Below, in pieces: positions 1 through 8,125 of a stretch of DNA of 64,000 nucleotides; the stretch's first letter is position 1, and every line of letters starts with the position of its first letter. Position numbers and translations under genes: made by a program. The notes under the pieces were generated by a model, which was not told the origin of the DNA, did no database searches, and saw only the letters and a list, made by a program, of their open reading frames with translations. This DNA comes from an uncultured Methanoregula sp. GTDB lineage: Archaea; Halobacteriota; Methanomicrobia; Methanomicrobiales; Methanospirillaceae. Location of the stretch: positions 868,001 through 932,000 of the forward strand of contig NZ_OY787453.1 of NCBI RefSeq assembly GCF_963678795.1, read 5' to 3'.

Positions 1-665
1 GGACCGTTGCTGACAAAGAGGGCATCGGGTTTGCAGGCAAGAATCTTGTCTGCGGTGGTATTGTAGGGGAAAATGTGCAGGTCGCCCCCGCGTTTTTGGA
101 GGCTTGTTATCATGTTCTTCTTGATCCCGAGGTCGATCACGGCAATCCGTTTCCCGCTTCCCGGGATATGGTACGGTTCTTTGCAGGAGACTTCCGGGAT
201 GGGGATGATATCGGTGATGGCAGGGGTTTTTCGTGCGAGTCTGACCGCGGCTTCCCCATCGTCACTCCCGACAATGAGGGCTGCCCGCATCGTCCCGTGA
301 ACACGCAGCTTTATGGTCAGGGCACGGGTGTCGATACCGGAGAGGCCAAGGAGGTTGTTCTCTTCAAAGTAGGATCTGATTGACGGCTGGGCAGCGGGTT
401 TCTCGCAGATCTCTTTTGTAATACATCCAAGGGCGCAGACTTTCCTGTTCTGGAAATTCTGCAGATCGACACCATAGTTCCCGATAAGCGGGAACGTGAA
501 CATCAGGATCTGGCCGAAATAACTCGGATCCGTCAGGGACTCCATGTAGCCGGTCATCTGCGTATTGAATACGAGTTCGCCGGCACATTCCCCCTCGACA
601 CCAAATCCCTCCCCAACTACGTATTGACCGTCTTCAAGACCCAGAACCGCCTTCATGATTTCCAT
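1..665 (-). CDS. carA: carbamoyl-phosphate synthase small subunit, 5' part (cut by window edge)
   Basis: Glutaminase subunit of carbamoyl-phosphate synthase: it releases ammonia from glutamine for the large subunit, feeding pyrimidine and arginine synthesis in the cytoplasm. Read on the minus strand the frame opens MEIMKAVLGLEDGQYVVGEG and continues through the typical N-terminal domain (FNTQMTGYMESLTDPSY, IGNYGV, GLSGIDTRALT) to the start of the amidotransferase domain (IAVIDLGIKKN, FVSNGP). About 221 residues are inside the window; the catalytic Cys and His lie beyond base 1. A second in-frame ATG at 656 is equally plausible as the start. carB is expected downstream, outside the window. The gene is divergent from the ferritin-like gene. 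Confidence 0.93.
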   Translation of the reverse strand, partial: MEIMKAVLGLEDGQYVVGEGFGVEGECAGELVFNTQMTGYMESLTDPSYFGQILMFTFPLIGNYGVDLQNFQNRKVCALGCITKEICEKPAAQPSIRSYFEENNLLGLSGIDTRALTIKLRVHGTMRAALIVGSDDGEAAVRLARKTPAITDIIPIPEVSCKEPYHIPGSGKRIAVIDLGIKKNMITSLQKRGGDLHIFPYNTTADKILACKPDALFVSNG

Positions 666-849
666 ATGTAATGTGCATGAATAGTTATTAACGATAGTGC
701 AGGTGCCATTTGCTTTCTTATAATCGCCTGACGGAACCCCAATTACCAGTATTTTTTTGTCTGCAGGATCCTTCTGTCAGTTAAGATATGCATAAGAAGG
801 TGAAAGGTCGATATTCAACTGTCAGTAACATCTATTGACGGTGTTTATC

Positions 850-1347
850 ATGGGAACATTAGGACGAAAAATTGTTGATACGGATGTCAAGGATCTCACA
901 AACCTGCTCAACAAGGCATTTTCCGATGAATGGCTTGCCTATTACCAGTACTGGATCGGGTCGAAAATTGTCAAGGGACCCAACAAAGAAGCGGTTATTG
1001 CCGAGCTGACGCTCCACGCAACCGAGGAGCTTGCGCATGCAACCCTTCTCACAACAAGGATTATCCAGCTGGGCGGGACGCCGGTCACCAACCCCCAGCA
1101 GTGGTTCAAGCTGACCAACTGCGGGTATGAGGCTCCCGACGACCCGTTCATCGTAAAAGTCCTTGAGCAGAACATCAAGGGCGAGCAGTGCGCAATCAAA
1201 ACCTATAACGCACTCCTGAAAAAGACCCGGGACAAGGATCCGGTCACGTATAATATGCTCCTCACGATCCTCTCGCAGGAAGTGGAGCACGAAGAGGATC
1301 TCCAGGCCCTCCTTGAGGATGTCGAGATCATCATGAAGAACAAGTGA
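850..1347 (+). CDS. ferritin-like diiron protein (bacterioferritin/Dps-type)
   Basis: 165-residue four-helix protein, probably storing iron or protecting against peroxide in the cytoplasm. The diiron ligand pattern is visible: a Glu in helix A (DEWLAYYQYW), an E-x-x-H in helix B (TEELAHA), a Glu in helix C (IKGEQCAIK) and a final E-x-x-H (EVEHEED). The ATG at 850 (MGTLGRK) is preferred over the upstream TTG at 835 because the extra five residues are not family-like and the TTG has no better ribosome site. It is followed by an oligo-T tract and by a glutaredoxin and a ferredoxin:thioredoxin reductase, so the neighbourhood fits oxidative-stress defence. Exact subfamily (ferritin, Dps or bacterioferritin) is not decided; no haem-binding Met was identified. 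Confidence 0.85.
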   Translation: MGTLGRKIVDTDVKDLTNLLNKAFSDEWLAYYQYWIGSKIVKGPNKEAVIAELTLHATEELAHATLLTTRIIQLGGTPVTNPQQWFKLTNCGYEAPDDPFIVKVLEQNIKGEQCAIKTYNALLKKTRDKDPVTYNMLLTILSQEVEHEEDLQALLEDVEIIMKNK

Positions 1348-1365
1348 CGGGTTTTTCTCATCACC

Positions 1366-1376
1366 TCTTTTTTTTA
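1366..1376 (+). terminator. oligo-T terminator after ferritin-like gene
   Basis: An uninterrupted T run (CTCTTTTTTTT) begins about 20 bases after the stop codon, the usual form of archaeal intrinsic termination. No stem-loop is needed or seen. Confidence 0.45.
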
Positions 1377-1458
1377 GTCCTGTTCCGGTTTTCACTATCC
1401 CCGGTTATTTATAGTATATGCCGCAATCTCCTTTCACTAATACGGATACGTGGCTATC

Positions 1459-1740
1459 ATGGCTGTCGAACATGTGAACGGGAAAAACACGGGTAACGTC
1501 ATGTTGTACGCTCTCTCCACCTGCGGGTGGTGCGGTAAGACAAAAGATCTGCTGCGGCAGCTCGGCATTGAATTCAGTTTTGTGTATGTCGACCTGCTTG
1601 AGGGCGATGAGCAGAACAATGCAATGGATGCCGTTGAGAAATGGAACCCGAGCGGTTCGTTCCCGACGCTCGTCATCAATGACAAAAAATCCATTGTCGG
1701 TTTCCGCGAACAGGAAATCCGGGAGGCTTTTGCTGCATGA
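1459..1740 (+). CDS. glutaredoxin-like protein with CGWC active site
   Basis: 93-residue thioredoxin-fold protein. The active site CGWC follows the first beta strand (VMLYALSTCGWCGKTKDLL) and a cis-proline segment is present (GSFPTLVIND), both diagnostic of glutaredoxin/NrdH-type proteins. It probably acts as a cytoplasmic dithiol carrier. The ATG at 1459 is preferred to a GTG nine bases upstream. Its stop codon overlaps the start of the downstream ferredoxin:thioredoxin reductase (ATGA), so the two are translationally coupled; the natural inference is that the reductase recharges this protein with electrons from ferredoxin. Confidence 0.88.
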   Translation: MAVEHVNGKNTGNVMLYALSTCGWCGKTKDLLRQLGIEFSFVYVDLLEGDEQNNAMDAVEKWNPSGSFPTLVINDKKSIVGFREQEIREAFAA

Positions 1741-2252
1741 TTATGCCCGGTACCAGTGACCGTGAACTTGAACGTGTTTACCTCTCACTCAAAAAAGAGG
1801 CCGAGGGAGGCGGGTACCGCTTCAATCCCGACCCGGAATTTACGAAGAACCTTATTTCGGGTCTCTTAAAAAACGAACAGCGGTACGGGTACCGGGCATG
1901 TCCCTGCCGTCTGGCTACCGGCAGGAAGGAGGATGACCTAGATATCATCTGTCCCTGCGATTACCGGGATCCCGATATCGATGCATTTGGTGCCTGCTAT
2001 TGCGCCCTCTATGTCAATGACGCGATCTCGCACGGGGTAAAACAGGCAGCACCGGTGCCCGAACGGCGCCCTCCCCGTTCAGAACGAAAAAAGAAGGCGG
2101 TAGAAAAGACGGTATCTGTTGCTCCTGCAACGGGTTTTTCCCTGCCGGTCTGGCGTTGCAGGGTGTGCGGGTATCTCTGTGCCCGCGAGCAGCCGCCGGA
2201 CATCTGCCCGATCTGCAAAGTTAAAAAGGACCGCTTCGAGCGGTTCGCATAA
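1737..2252 (+). CDS. ferredoxin:thioredoxin reductase catalytic domain fused to rubredoxin
   Basis: 171 residues in two parts. Residues about 1-110 are the catalytic FTR fold: CPCR, CPCD and CYCALY motifs supply the 4Fe-4S cluster and the redox-active disulfide. A Pro/Lys-rich linker (about 105-135) leads to a rubredoxin domain with paired cysteines WRCRVCGYLC and CPICKV near the C-terminus. Related methanogen proteins are known as ferredoxin:disulfide reductases and take electrons from reduced ferredoxin to reduce thioredoxin-like partners. The overlap with the glutaredoxin gene points to that partner. The rubredoxin part could relay electrons or act as an alternative entry or exit; its role is not shown by sequence. 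A T run follows the stop. Confidence 0.9.
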   Translation: MIMPGTSDRELERVYLSLKKEAEGGGYRFNPDPEFTKNLISGLLKNEQRYGYRACPCRLATGRKEDDLDIICPCDYRDPDIDAFGACYCALYVNDAISHGVKQAAPVPERRPPRSERKKKAVEKTVSVAPATGFSLPVWRCRVCGYLCAREQPPDICPICKVKKDRFERFA

Positions 2253-2256
2253 TTCC

Positions 2257-2264
2257 TTTTTTTT
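2257..2264 (+). terminator. oligo-T terminator after FTR-rubredoxin gene
   Basis: Eight consecutive T residues lie five bases past the stop codon, just ahead of the next promoter. Consistent with archaeal T-run termination. Confidence 0.45.
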
Positions 2265-2318
2265 GCGGCGCTGCCCAATAACGAATGCTCAAATATTGGC
2301 CGGGTCAACTCTACTGGT

Positions 2319-2657
2319 ATGGCAGGTACCGTCATTGTTGAAGTTGTCGGCCTTAAAACATCAGAATGCTCCCCGTTTCCCTGTGACGAGAACCGCACCT
2401 GCGGGCTCTCCGGTTGTCTGCATTCGGGAAAACTTATCGATGCGTTCAATGAACTGAAAAAAGTGCTCGGCGAGACCTATGGTGACAGGGTCTCCTGCAA
2501 ACTAACCCTTATCGACGACGGGGCGCCCCAGTATATCCGGACGATTATCGAGCGGGACTATCCCCCGATCCCCATGGTGATCGTGAACGGGAAGGTGACA
2601 AAGATCGGTCGCATTACTCTCGACCGGATCAGGAACGAGATAGAGAAAGAATGGTAA
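2319..2657 (+). CDS. small thioredoxin-like protein
   Basis: 112 residues starting MAGTVIVEVVGLK. The N-terminal region has four cysteines (TSECSPFPCDENRTCGLSGC) in place of a classical CxxC, and the C-terminal half has a thioredoxin-like proline segment (YPPIPMVIVNGKVTKIGRI). This resembles small methanogen thioredoxin-fold proteins of unknown partner. It follows the glutaredoxin/FTR pair on the same strand after a 66-base gap containing a T run, so it probably has its own promoter. The cysteine cluster could bind a metal or form disulfides; function is inferred only from fold-like features. Confidence 0.7.
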   Translation: MAGTVIVEVVGLKTSECSPFPCDENRTCGLSGCLHSGKLIDAFNELKKVLGETYGDRVSCKLTLIDDGAPQYIRTIIERDYPPIPMVIVNGKVTKIGRITLDRIRNEIEKEW

Positions 2658-3064
2658 TTTTTTATTCCGTATCACCGTAAGCCGGTTTCTGCACCGGAAT
2701 TTCCTTAGCGCGCAGATCCTGAAAAGTCCCTGTTTTTTGCTGTAATCCGGTAAACGTGAGCCAGAATCCGTATTTATTTTGTCATGTGTGTGCGCAGTTT
2801 GCAAAATGATGAAAAAAACCAGGAAATAAACACGTTTTTTCGTTCCTGCGGTCATATTAATATATATGGTTAAAAAAATAACCGTGTAAAATTAACATCC
2901 CCGATGATCTGAATGCCTGTCCGTCAATATTCTTTGTTTTTTCACCCTGTCGCTGTCATGCGGTGCGCCCGGGCAACCATTGCGCAGATTAGCCGGCCGG
3001 CATTATGCAGTTACCACTTCACATCCGTATGCAATGGACCGGAACGAATGCGGGGGGTGGACTG
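2658..3064 (+). promoter_or_regulatory. 407-base intergenic region; probable promoter of the Ehr-like operon
   Basis: No convincing coding frame. The stretch 2850-2895 is AT-rich (TTAATATATATGG followed by an A run), matching an archaeal BRE/TATA signal, and the region ends in a GGGGGGTGG ribosome site just before the ATG at 3065. If the TATA near 2860 is used, the operon has a long 5' leader of about 180 bases. I see no riboswitch fold in it. Confidence 0.4.
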
Positions 3065-5023
3065 ATGGGCCCTGAACTGTTTATCATCGCAGTCCTGCTC
3101 CTCCTGCTCGGGATAGTCATCCCGCTCGCAACAGCCGGAAAGGATCGCCGGGCTGCACGGACCGCTTCACTCCTATGCACGATCGCCGCTTCCATACTTC
3201 TTGCAATCCTCTCGCTCTTTGTCCTCATCACCACCCAGGGATTCTCCTGGACCGCCTACCAGCCATCCGGGTTCTTCTCCATTGCGTTTGCAATCGATCG
3301 CCTTGCTGCGTTTTTCATTCTCATCATCGCGGTCGTATCCCTTTGTGTTGCGGTGTATTCGGGTGAATATATCGAACACCTTGACGGCGGGTCACGCAGG
3401 AACCTGCTCTGTGGCTGCATGAATCTCTTCATCCTTTCCATGGTGCTGGTTGTTGCATCGTCAAACACCATCTCGTTCCTGTTCTTCTGGGAACTGATGG
3501 CTGCAAGCTCCTTCTTCCTGGTCATGTACGAGTATACGATTCCGGAAACGCGAAAAGCGGGTATTTTTTACTTTGTAATGACCCAGCTCTCGACGCTCTT
3601 CGTGCTTCTTGGGATCATCATCCTCTCTGCCGGGACCGGTTCGTTTGCACTCACCCTTGCGCAGTCACCCGCCCCGCTCCTTATCACCGCAGCCTTCATC
3701 TGCCTTTTCCTGGGTTTCTCGATCAAGGCCGGCATCATCCCGTTCCACAAATGGCTTCCCTATGCCCACCCCGCGAGCCCGTCACCGATCTCGGCCCTGA
3801 TGTCCGGCGTGATGCTCAAAATAGCCGTGTACGGGCTCATCCGGTTCCTCCTGTATGTCTTCACCCCGGATCTCTGGTGGGGGCTCCTCATCCTTGCGGC
3901 CGGGACCGCATCCGCCGTGCTGGGGATCATCTATGCACTCAAGGAACATGACATCAAGGCAATGCTTGCCTACAGCAGCATCGAGAATATCGGGATCATC
4001 TTCATCGGGATCGGTCTCTCGGTTGTCCTGACCTCGGTCAACCAGCCGCTCCTGGCAGAGATCAGCCTGCTTGGTGCCCTCTTCCACGCGCTCAACCATG
4101 CCCTCTTCAAGAGCCTGCTCTTCCTCACCTCCGGCTCGGTGGTCCATGCAACCCATACAAGGGATATCGAGCACATGGGCGGCCTCTCTCATGTCATGCC
4201 CTGGACCTCGGCTCTCTTCTTTGTCGGGGCAGCTGCAATGGCTGCCCTCCCGCCCCTGAACGGGTTTGCAAGCGAGATTTTAATCTACATCTCGTTCTTC
4301 TCTTCTGTCTCAACCGTGGATCCTCCCCTGCTCAATCCCCTGCTCAAGGTTGTCATGTTCATCTGCCTCTCCCTGTTCGCTCTCACGAGCGCACTCTCGG
4401 CCGCCTGTTCGGTCAAGGCGTTTGGATCGATCTTCCTTGCCATGCCCCGGTCGGAAGAGAGCAGGAAGGCCCGCGAAGTCCCTGCCCTCATGCTGATCGG
4501 GCCTGCCATCCTTGCCGCTGCCTGTATCTTCCTTGGCCTCTTTGCCCTGCAGCTCTTCGGGCTCGTGGGCCTCCCTGTACCGGAGCCGGATATGCTCATC
4601 ATAGGTCTCCTCCTCATCGTGATGACGGGACTTACGTATCTCGTCCTCCATGTTACTGCATCGCGGGAAGTCCGGGTCAGCGAGACCTGGGGATGCGGGA
4701 CGCTCTCCCAGCAGCCCTCCACGGAGTACAGCGGCCACGGCTTCTCGGAACCCATCGATATCATCTTCTCGGCCATCTACCGGACACGACTGAAGAACGA
4801 GCGCACGTTCTTTGATGAGAAGAACACGATATTCCGGGAGGGGACGGCAGAGATCCGGCTCCTGAAAGTTTTCGAGGAGTACCTGTACCTCCCGGTATCC
4901 CGCGCATCGATGCGGGCTGCAACTGCGATATCCCGGTTCCAGAACGGGTGTCTTGACACCTACCTGCTCTATGTCTTCTTTGCGGTGATCGCCATCATCG
5001 TCTACCTGGGGTGGTTTGCATGA
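3065..5023 (+). CDS. HyfB-like antiporter-type membrane subunit of Ehr-like complex
   Basis: 652 residues, close to the usual size of hydrogenase-4 subunit B and of NuoL-type proteins, with about 14-16 membrane segments. It is a proton/sodium channel subunit homologous to Mrp antiporters. Key charged residues are kept: Glu about 143 (FFWELMAAS) and Lys about 221 (FSIKAGIIPFHKWLPYAHP), plus a later Lys/His belt (LKEHDIKAMLAYSSIENIG; FHALNHALFKSLLF). The ATG at 3065 has a strong GGGGGGTGG site 8 bases upstream, so the upstream TTG at 3005 is rejected. Its TGA overlaps the next ATG. First gene of a six-gene operon; the ion path looks functional although the redox subunits do not. Confidence 0.9.
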   Translation: MGPELFIIAVLLLLLGIVIPLATAGKDRRAARTASLLCTIAASILLAILSLFVLITTQGFSWTAYQPSGFFSIAFAIDRLAAFFILIIAVVSLCVAVYSGEYIEHLDGGSRRNLLCGCMNLFILSMVLVVASSNTISFLFFWELMAASSFFLVMYEYTIPETRKAGIFYFVMTQLSTLFVLLGIIILSAGTGSFALTLAQSPAPLLITAAFICLFLGFSIKAGIIPFHKWLPYAHPASPSPISALMSGVMLKIAVYGLIRFLLYVFTPDLWWGLLILAAGTASAVLGIIYALKEHDIKAMLAYSSIENIGIIFIGIGLSVVLTSVNQPLLAEISLLGALFHALNHALFKSLLFLTSGSVVHATHTRDIEHMGGLSHVMPWTSALFFVGAAAMAALPPLNGFASEILIYISFFSSVSTVDPPLLNPLLKVVMFICLSLFALTSALSAACSVKAFGSIFLAMPRSEESRKAREVPALMLIGPAILAAACIFLGLFALQLFGLVGLPVPEPDMLIIGLLLIVMTGLTYLVLHVTASREVRVSETWGCGTLSQQPSTEYSGHGFSEPIDIIFSAIYRTRLKNERTFFDEKNTIFREGTAEIRLLKVFEEYLYLPVSRASMRAATAISRFQNGCLDTYLLYVFFAVIAIIVYLGWFA

Positions 5024-5961
5024 ACGGGATGTTTATCCTCTACCTTGTATTGAACACGCTCGTTGTCGTTGCCGTTGCCCCGCTCTTTGTGAGCCTGGTA
5101 AAGAAAGTGAAAGCCCGCACGCAGGGAAGAAGCGGCCCCTGTGTATTCCAGACATATTACACCCTCGCAAAACTCTTAAAAAAAGAGGTCATCTACTCAC
5201 CCAACTCTTCAAGGATCATGCGGGTAACACCGGTCGTCAACATCGCCGCGCTCCTTGTGGCTGCCCTCTTTGTCCCGCTCGTGTTCGTACCGGAACCGGT
5301 CGGGGGTATCGGGAACATCATCCTCTTCCTCTACCTGCTTGCTTTTGCCAAATTTTTCATGGCTCTTGCCGGCCTTGACGCCGGCAGTTCCTTTGGAGGG
5401 ATGGGCAGTTCCCGCGAGATGAGTATCTCCGCCATCATCGAACCGACAACAATTATTGTCTTTGCTGCACTGGTTTTCGTCTTCAAGTCCCTCAACATCT
5501 TCGACATGTTCTCCATCTCCGCAGCTGCCGGTACTGTCAATACCCCGGTCCTCATCCTCCTCGGGATCTCGCTTTTCATCATCCTTATCGTCGAGACCTC
5601 CCGCATCCCGGTCGACAACCCGGAGACCCATCTCGAACTGACCATGATCCACGAGGGGATGCTCCTCGATCAGTCCGGCAGGAACCTCGCCCTCATGGAA
5701 CTCTCGTCGGCAGTCAAACTGACGCTCCTGATGGCCCTCCTCATCAACCTGATTGTGCCGTTCGGGCTCATGACAACGTTCACCCTTGCCGGCCTTGTGA
5801 TGGCAGCGGCCCTCTTTGTCGTCAAGGGCAGCATCCTTGCAGGGATAATCGGGCTCTTTGAATCCTCGATGGCAAAGATGCGGTTCTTCCGGCTCCCGAG
5901 CCTCTTTGCCATGGCGTTCTTCTTCTCGACCCTGATCATCATCATCGAGGTGTTCGCATGA
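5020..5961 (+). CDS. HyfC/NuoH-like membrane subunit of Ehr-like complex
   Basis: 313 residues, about eight membrane helices. Homologous to HyfC/HycD/EchB and to complex I subunit NuoH, the membrane anchor that links the peripheral arm to the ion-pumping arm. The family's conserved cytoplasmic loops are present: ARTQGRSGPCVFQTYYTLAK near the N-terminus and ETSRIPVDNPETHLELTMIH in the middle, with the acidic residues that in complex I line the quinone/coupling region. The start ATG overlaps the preceding stop (ATGA), as does its own stop with the next gene. Conservation of this coupling subunit suggests that the complex still transmits conformational or charge signals to the antiporter subunits. 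Confidence 0.9.
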   Translation: MNGMFILYLVLNTLVVVAVAPLFVSLVKKVKARTQGRSGPCVFQTYYTLAKLLKKEVIYSPNSSRIMRVTPVVNIAALLVAALFVPLVFVPEPVGGIGNIILFLYLLAFAKFFMALAGLDAGSSFGGMGSSREMSISAIIEPTTIIVFAALVFVFKSLNIFDMFSISAAAGTVNTPVLILLGISLFIILIVETSRIPVDNPETHLELTMIHEGMLLDQSGRNLALMELSSAVKLTLLMALLINLIVPFGLMTTFTLAGLVMAAALFVVKGSILAGIIGLFESSMAKMRFFRLPSLFAMAFFFSTLIIIIEVFA

Positions 5962-6647
5962 TCGATACCGAGCTTGCCCATACCATCATCAAGATCCTGC
6001 TCGTCATGGTGATCATCACCGCGGCCTATATCATCTCTACCCGGAATCTCCTCTCGCTCGTCTCCGTGTACGCCATCCAGTCCCTGACTCTCGTCCTCAT
6101 CGCTCTTGTCCTCTATATGCGTGAGGAGATCCCCGTACTGCTTGCCATTGCCGTGATCACCTTTGCAAGCAAGGTTATCATCATCCCCTACTTCATCGCA
6201 ACCATCCAGGAGAAGGTCAGGATCCGGCGGGATATCGAATTCCATTTCCTCAGCCCTACCACCTCCCTTATCATCTCGATGGCACTGATGCTCGTCATAT
6301 ACATGGCGCTCGGGAATATCCTTGGGGGAACCGAGGCCGGGAAGAGTTTCCTCTTCTTCGGGGCAGTCCTTGGCATTTCGCTGATGCTCATGGGCATGAT
6401 GGTGACGTTCTCCCGGAAACGGGCGATCACCAAGGTGCTTGGCTACCTCACGATGGAGAACGGGGTCCTGCTCTTCGGGTTGTTTGTCACCGAGCTGCCC
6501 TTCATCATCGAGTTCCTGATCATCATCGACCTGATCATCGTCGTGCTGCTGACCACGATCCTCACGGTCGGGATCGACTCCACGCTCGAGGATTACCACA
6601 AGAGGCTCCACCGCTTCCATCTCTGGGAAGAGGAGGAGAGATCATGA
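5958..6647 (+). CDS. HyfE-like membrane subunit of Ehr-like complex
   Basis: 229 residues, about seven membrane helices, matching the HyfE/HycP-type subunit whose N-terminal part resembles NuoK. It starts MIDTELAHTIIKILLVMV and has little extramembrane sequence apart from a charged C-terminus (LEDYHKRLHRFHLWEEEERS). Acidic residues in the helices (YMREEIPVL; LPFIIEFLIIID) resemble the buried glutamates of NuoK-like subunits. Coupled by ATGA overlaps to both neighbours. Such a subunit is found in hydrogenase-4 and in Ehr-type clusters but not in the smallest Ech hydrogenases, which supports the Hyf/Ehr assignment. Confidence 0.85.
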   Translation: MIDTELAHTIIKILLVMVIITAAYIISTRNLLSLVSVYAIQSLTLVLIALVLYMREEIPVLLAIAVITFASKVIIIPYFIATIQEKVRIRRDIEFHFLSPTTSLIISMALMLVIYMALGNILGGTEAGKSFLFFGAVLGISLMLMGMMVTFSRKRAITKVLGYLTMENGVLLFGLFVTELPFIIEFLIIIDLIIVVLLTTILTVGIDSTLEDYHKRLHRFHLWEEEERS

Positions 6648-8125
6648 TCCTGATCGCGTTTATCGCCTGCACGGCCGCAGCACTCCTGCTCATTGCCTTC
6701 AGCCATACCCCGGGCCGCATGAACCTTGTCTGCACCGCACAGGGCATCCTCTTTACCATCATCACAGTATTCATCCTCCTGTCCGGTGACGTGCCCGTCT
6801 CCTCATTCCTGGCCGGCAACCAGTTTTTCTTCATAGACCACCTTGGCATTTTCGAGATCCTGATCACTGTGGTCATCTTCAGCCTTGCGGCCGTTTATGC
6901 ACGGGGATATGTTGCCGGTCTCCTGGAGAGCGGGGAACTGGAGAAAGGGAGCCTGAAACTCTTCTATGCTGCGTGGGCACTCCTCCTCCTCATTATTGTC
7001 CTTGCATTCTGTTCGGACAACCTGGCCCTCTTCTGGATCTTTGCGGAACTGACAACGATCACTTCCGCGGTCCTTATCGCAACCCTGTCAGCAAGAGAGA
7101 ACATCGATGCCGCTATCAAGTACATCTTTGTTGCTTCGATCGCTATGCTCTTCTCGTTCGTGGGCCTCATATTCCTCTTCCAGACCTCGCGCACGGCCCT
7201 TGGGGACGGGACCCTTAACTGGACAGTACTTATGGAGCATGCAGCCGCATTTCCGCCGGGTATGATGGTTGCGGCATCAGCACTCGTCTTCATCGGGTTT
7301 GCTGCAAAATCCGGTATCTTCCCGTTCCATACCTGGCTTCCCGAAGCCCATGCCAAGGCGCCATCGGCCGTGAGTGCGATCCTCTCCGGGGTCCTCCTGA
7401 ACGTGGGCATCTACGGGATCCTCCGCATGGTCGCGATCGCCCACCAGAATGTGGCGATTACCACCATCACCCCGCTCATCGGGCTCTTTGGTGTCCTCAC
7501 GATAGCGATTGCCGCAATCTCGATGCTCCCGCAGAAGAACCTCAAGAAGCTCATTGCGTTCTCGAGTGTCGAGAACATGGGCCTCCTGCTCATCGGTATC
7601 GCGGTCTGTACGCCGCTCGCGATCTTCTGGGTACTCTTCCACGTCATGGCGCATGCACTTACGAAAGCCTCTCTCTTCTTCTCGGCAGGCATCCTTCACC
7701 GCCAGTACCGCAGTCATCTGTCGAGCGATGCAGTCGACGAGATCCGGGACGTATTCCGTCTCCAGCCCCTTGCTGCCTGGGGCATTATCCTCGGCGGACT
7801 TGCAATAATCGGTATGCCGCCGTTCCCCATTTTCTTCTCCAAGCTGTTCATCCTGCTCGGCCTGGGTTCTGTGTCGCCCCTGGTCCTCGCAGTTGTTCTC
7901 GTTCTCCTCTTCATCGCGGCGGTGGCGCTGGGATATTTCGTGATTGTGGCCTTTACGCAGGTATCGCCACCCGGGGTTTCCCCGGACATCGATCGTTACC
8001 CTACGCCGCTCAGCATGAAAGTGCCCATTGTTATCCTCCTTGGTCTCATCGTAATACTCGGGCTTGTCTTCACTTCCGGTGAGATCACATTCTTCAGCCA
8101 GATCGTAAAGGAGCTGAGATTCTGA
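6644..8125 (+). CDS. HyfF-like antiporter-type membrane subunit of Ehr-like complex
   Basis: 493 residues, about 14 helices, the second Mrp/NuoN-type antiporter homologue of the operon. Channel residues are kept: Glu about 135 (FWIFAELTTIT), Lys about 222 (GFAAKSGIFPFHTWLPEAH) and the FHVMAHALTKASLFF helix. With HyfB it gives the complex two ion-channel modules. Start overlaps the previous stop; the stop shares bases with the next start (TGATG), and an AAAGGAG ribosome site sits just inside its 3' end to serve the next gene. Confidence 0.9.
   Translation: MILIAFIACTAAALLLIAFSHTPGRMNLVCTAQGILFTIITVFILLSGDVPVSSFLAGNQFFFIDHLGIFEILITVVIFSLAAVYARGYVAGLLESGELEKGSLKLFYAAWALLLLIIVLAFCSDNLALFWIFAELTTITSAVLIATLSARENIDAAIKYIFVASIAMLFSFVGLIFLFQTSRTALGDGTLNWTVLMEHAAAFPPGMMVAASALVFIGFAAKSGIFPFHTWLPEAHAKAPSAVSAILSGVLLNVGIYGILRMVAIAHQNVAITTITPLIGLFGVLTIAIAAISMLPQKNLKKLIAFSSVENMGLLLIGIAVCTPLAIFWVLFHVMAHALTKASLFFSAGILHRQYRSHLSSDAVDEIRDVFRLQPLAAWGIILGGLAIIGMPPFPIFFSKLFILLGLGSVSPLVLAVVLVLLFIAAVALGYFVIVAFTQVSPPGVSPDIDRYPTPLSMKVPIVILLGLIVILGLVFTSGEITFFSQIVKELRF

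Noticed and set aside
655..670. CATATG before carA as another regulon site
   Set aside because: Lacks flanking CTC/GAG arms and the TATA layout; overlaps the start codon itself.
859..1395. 178-residue minus-strand frame across the ferritin-like gene
   Set aside because: Antisense shadow; the plus-strand frame carries the complete diiron motif set and protein-like composition.
5670..6620. 316-residue minus-strand frame opposite the HyfE-like gene
   Set aside because: Highly acidic, His-rich composition typical of the antisense of a hydrophobic membrane protein; no motifs.
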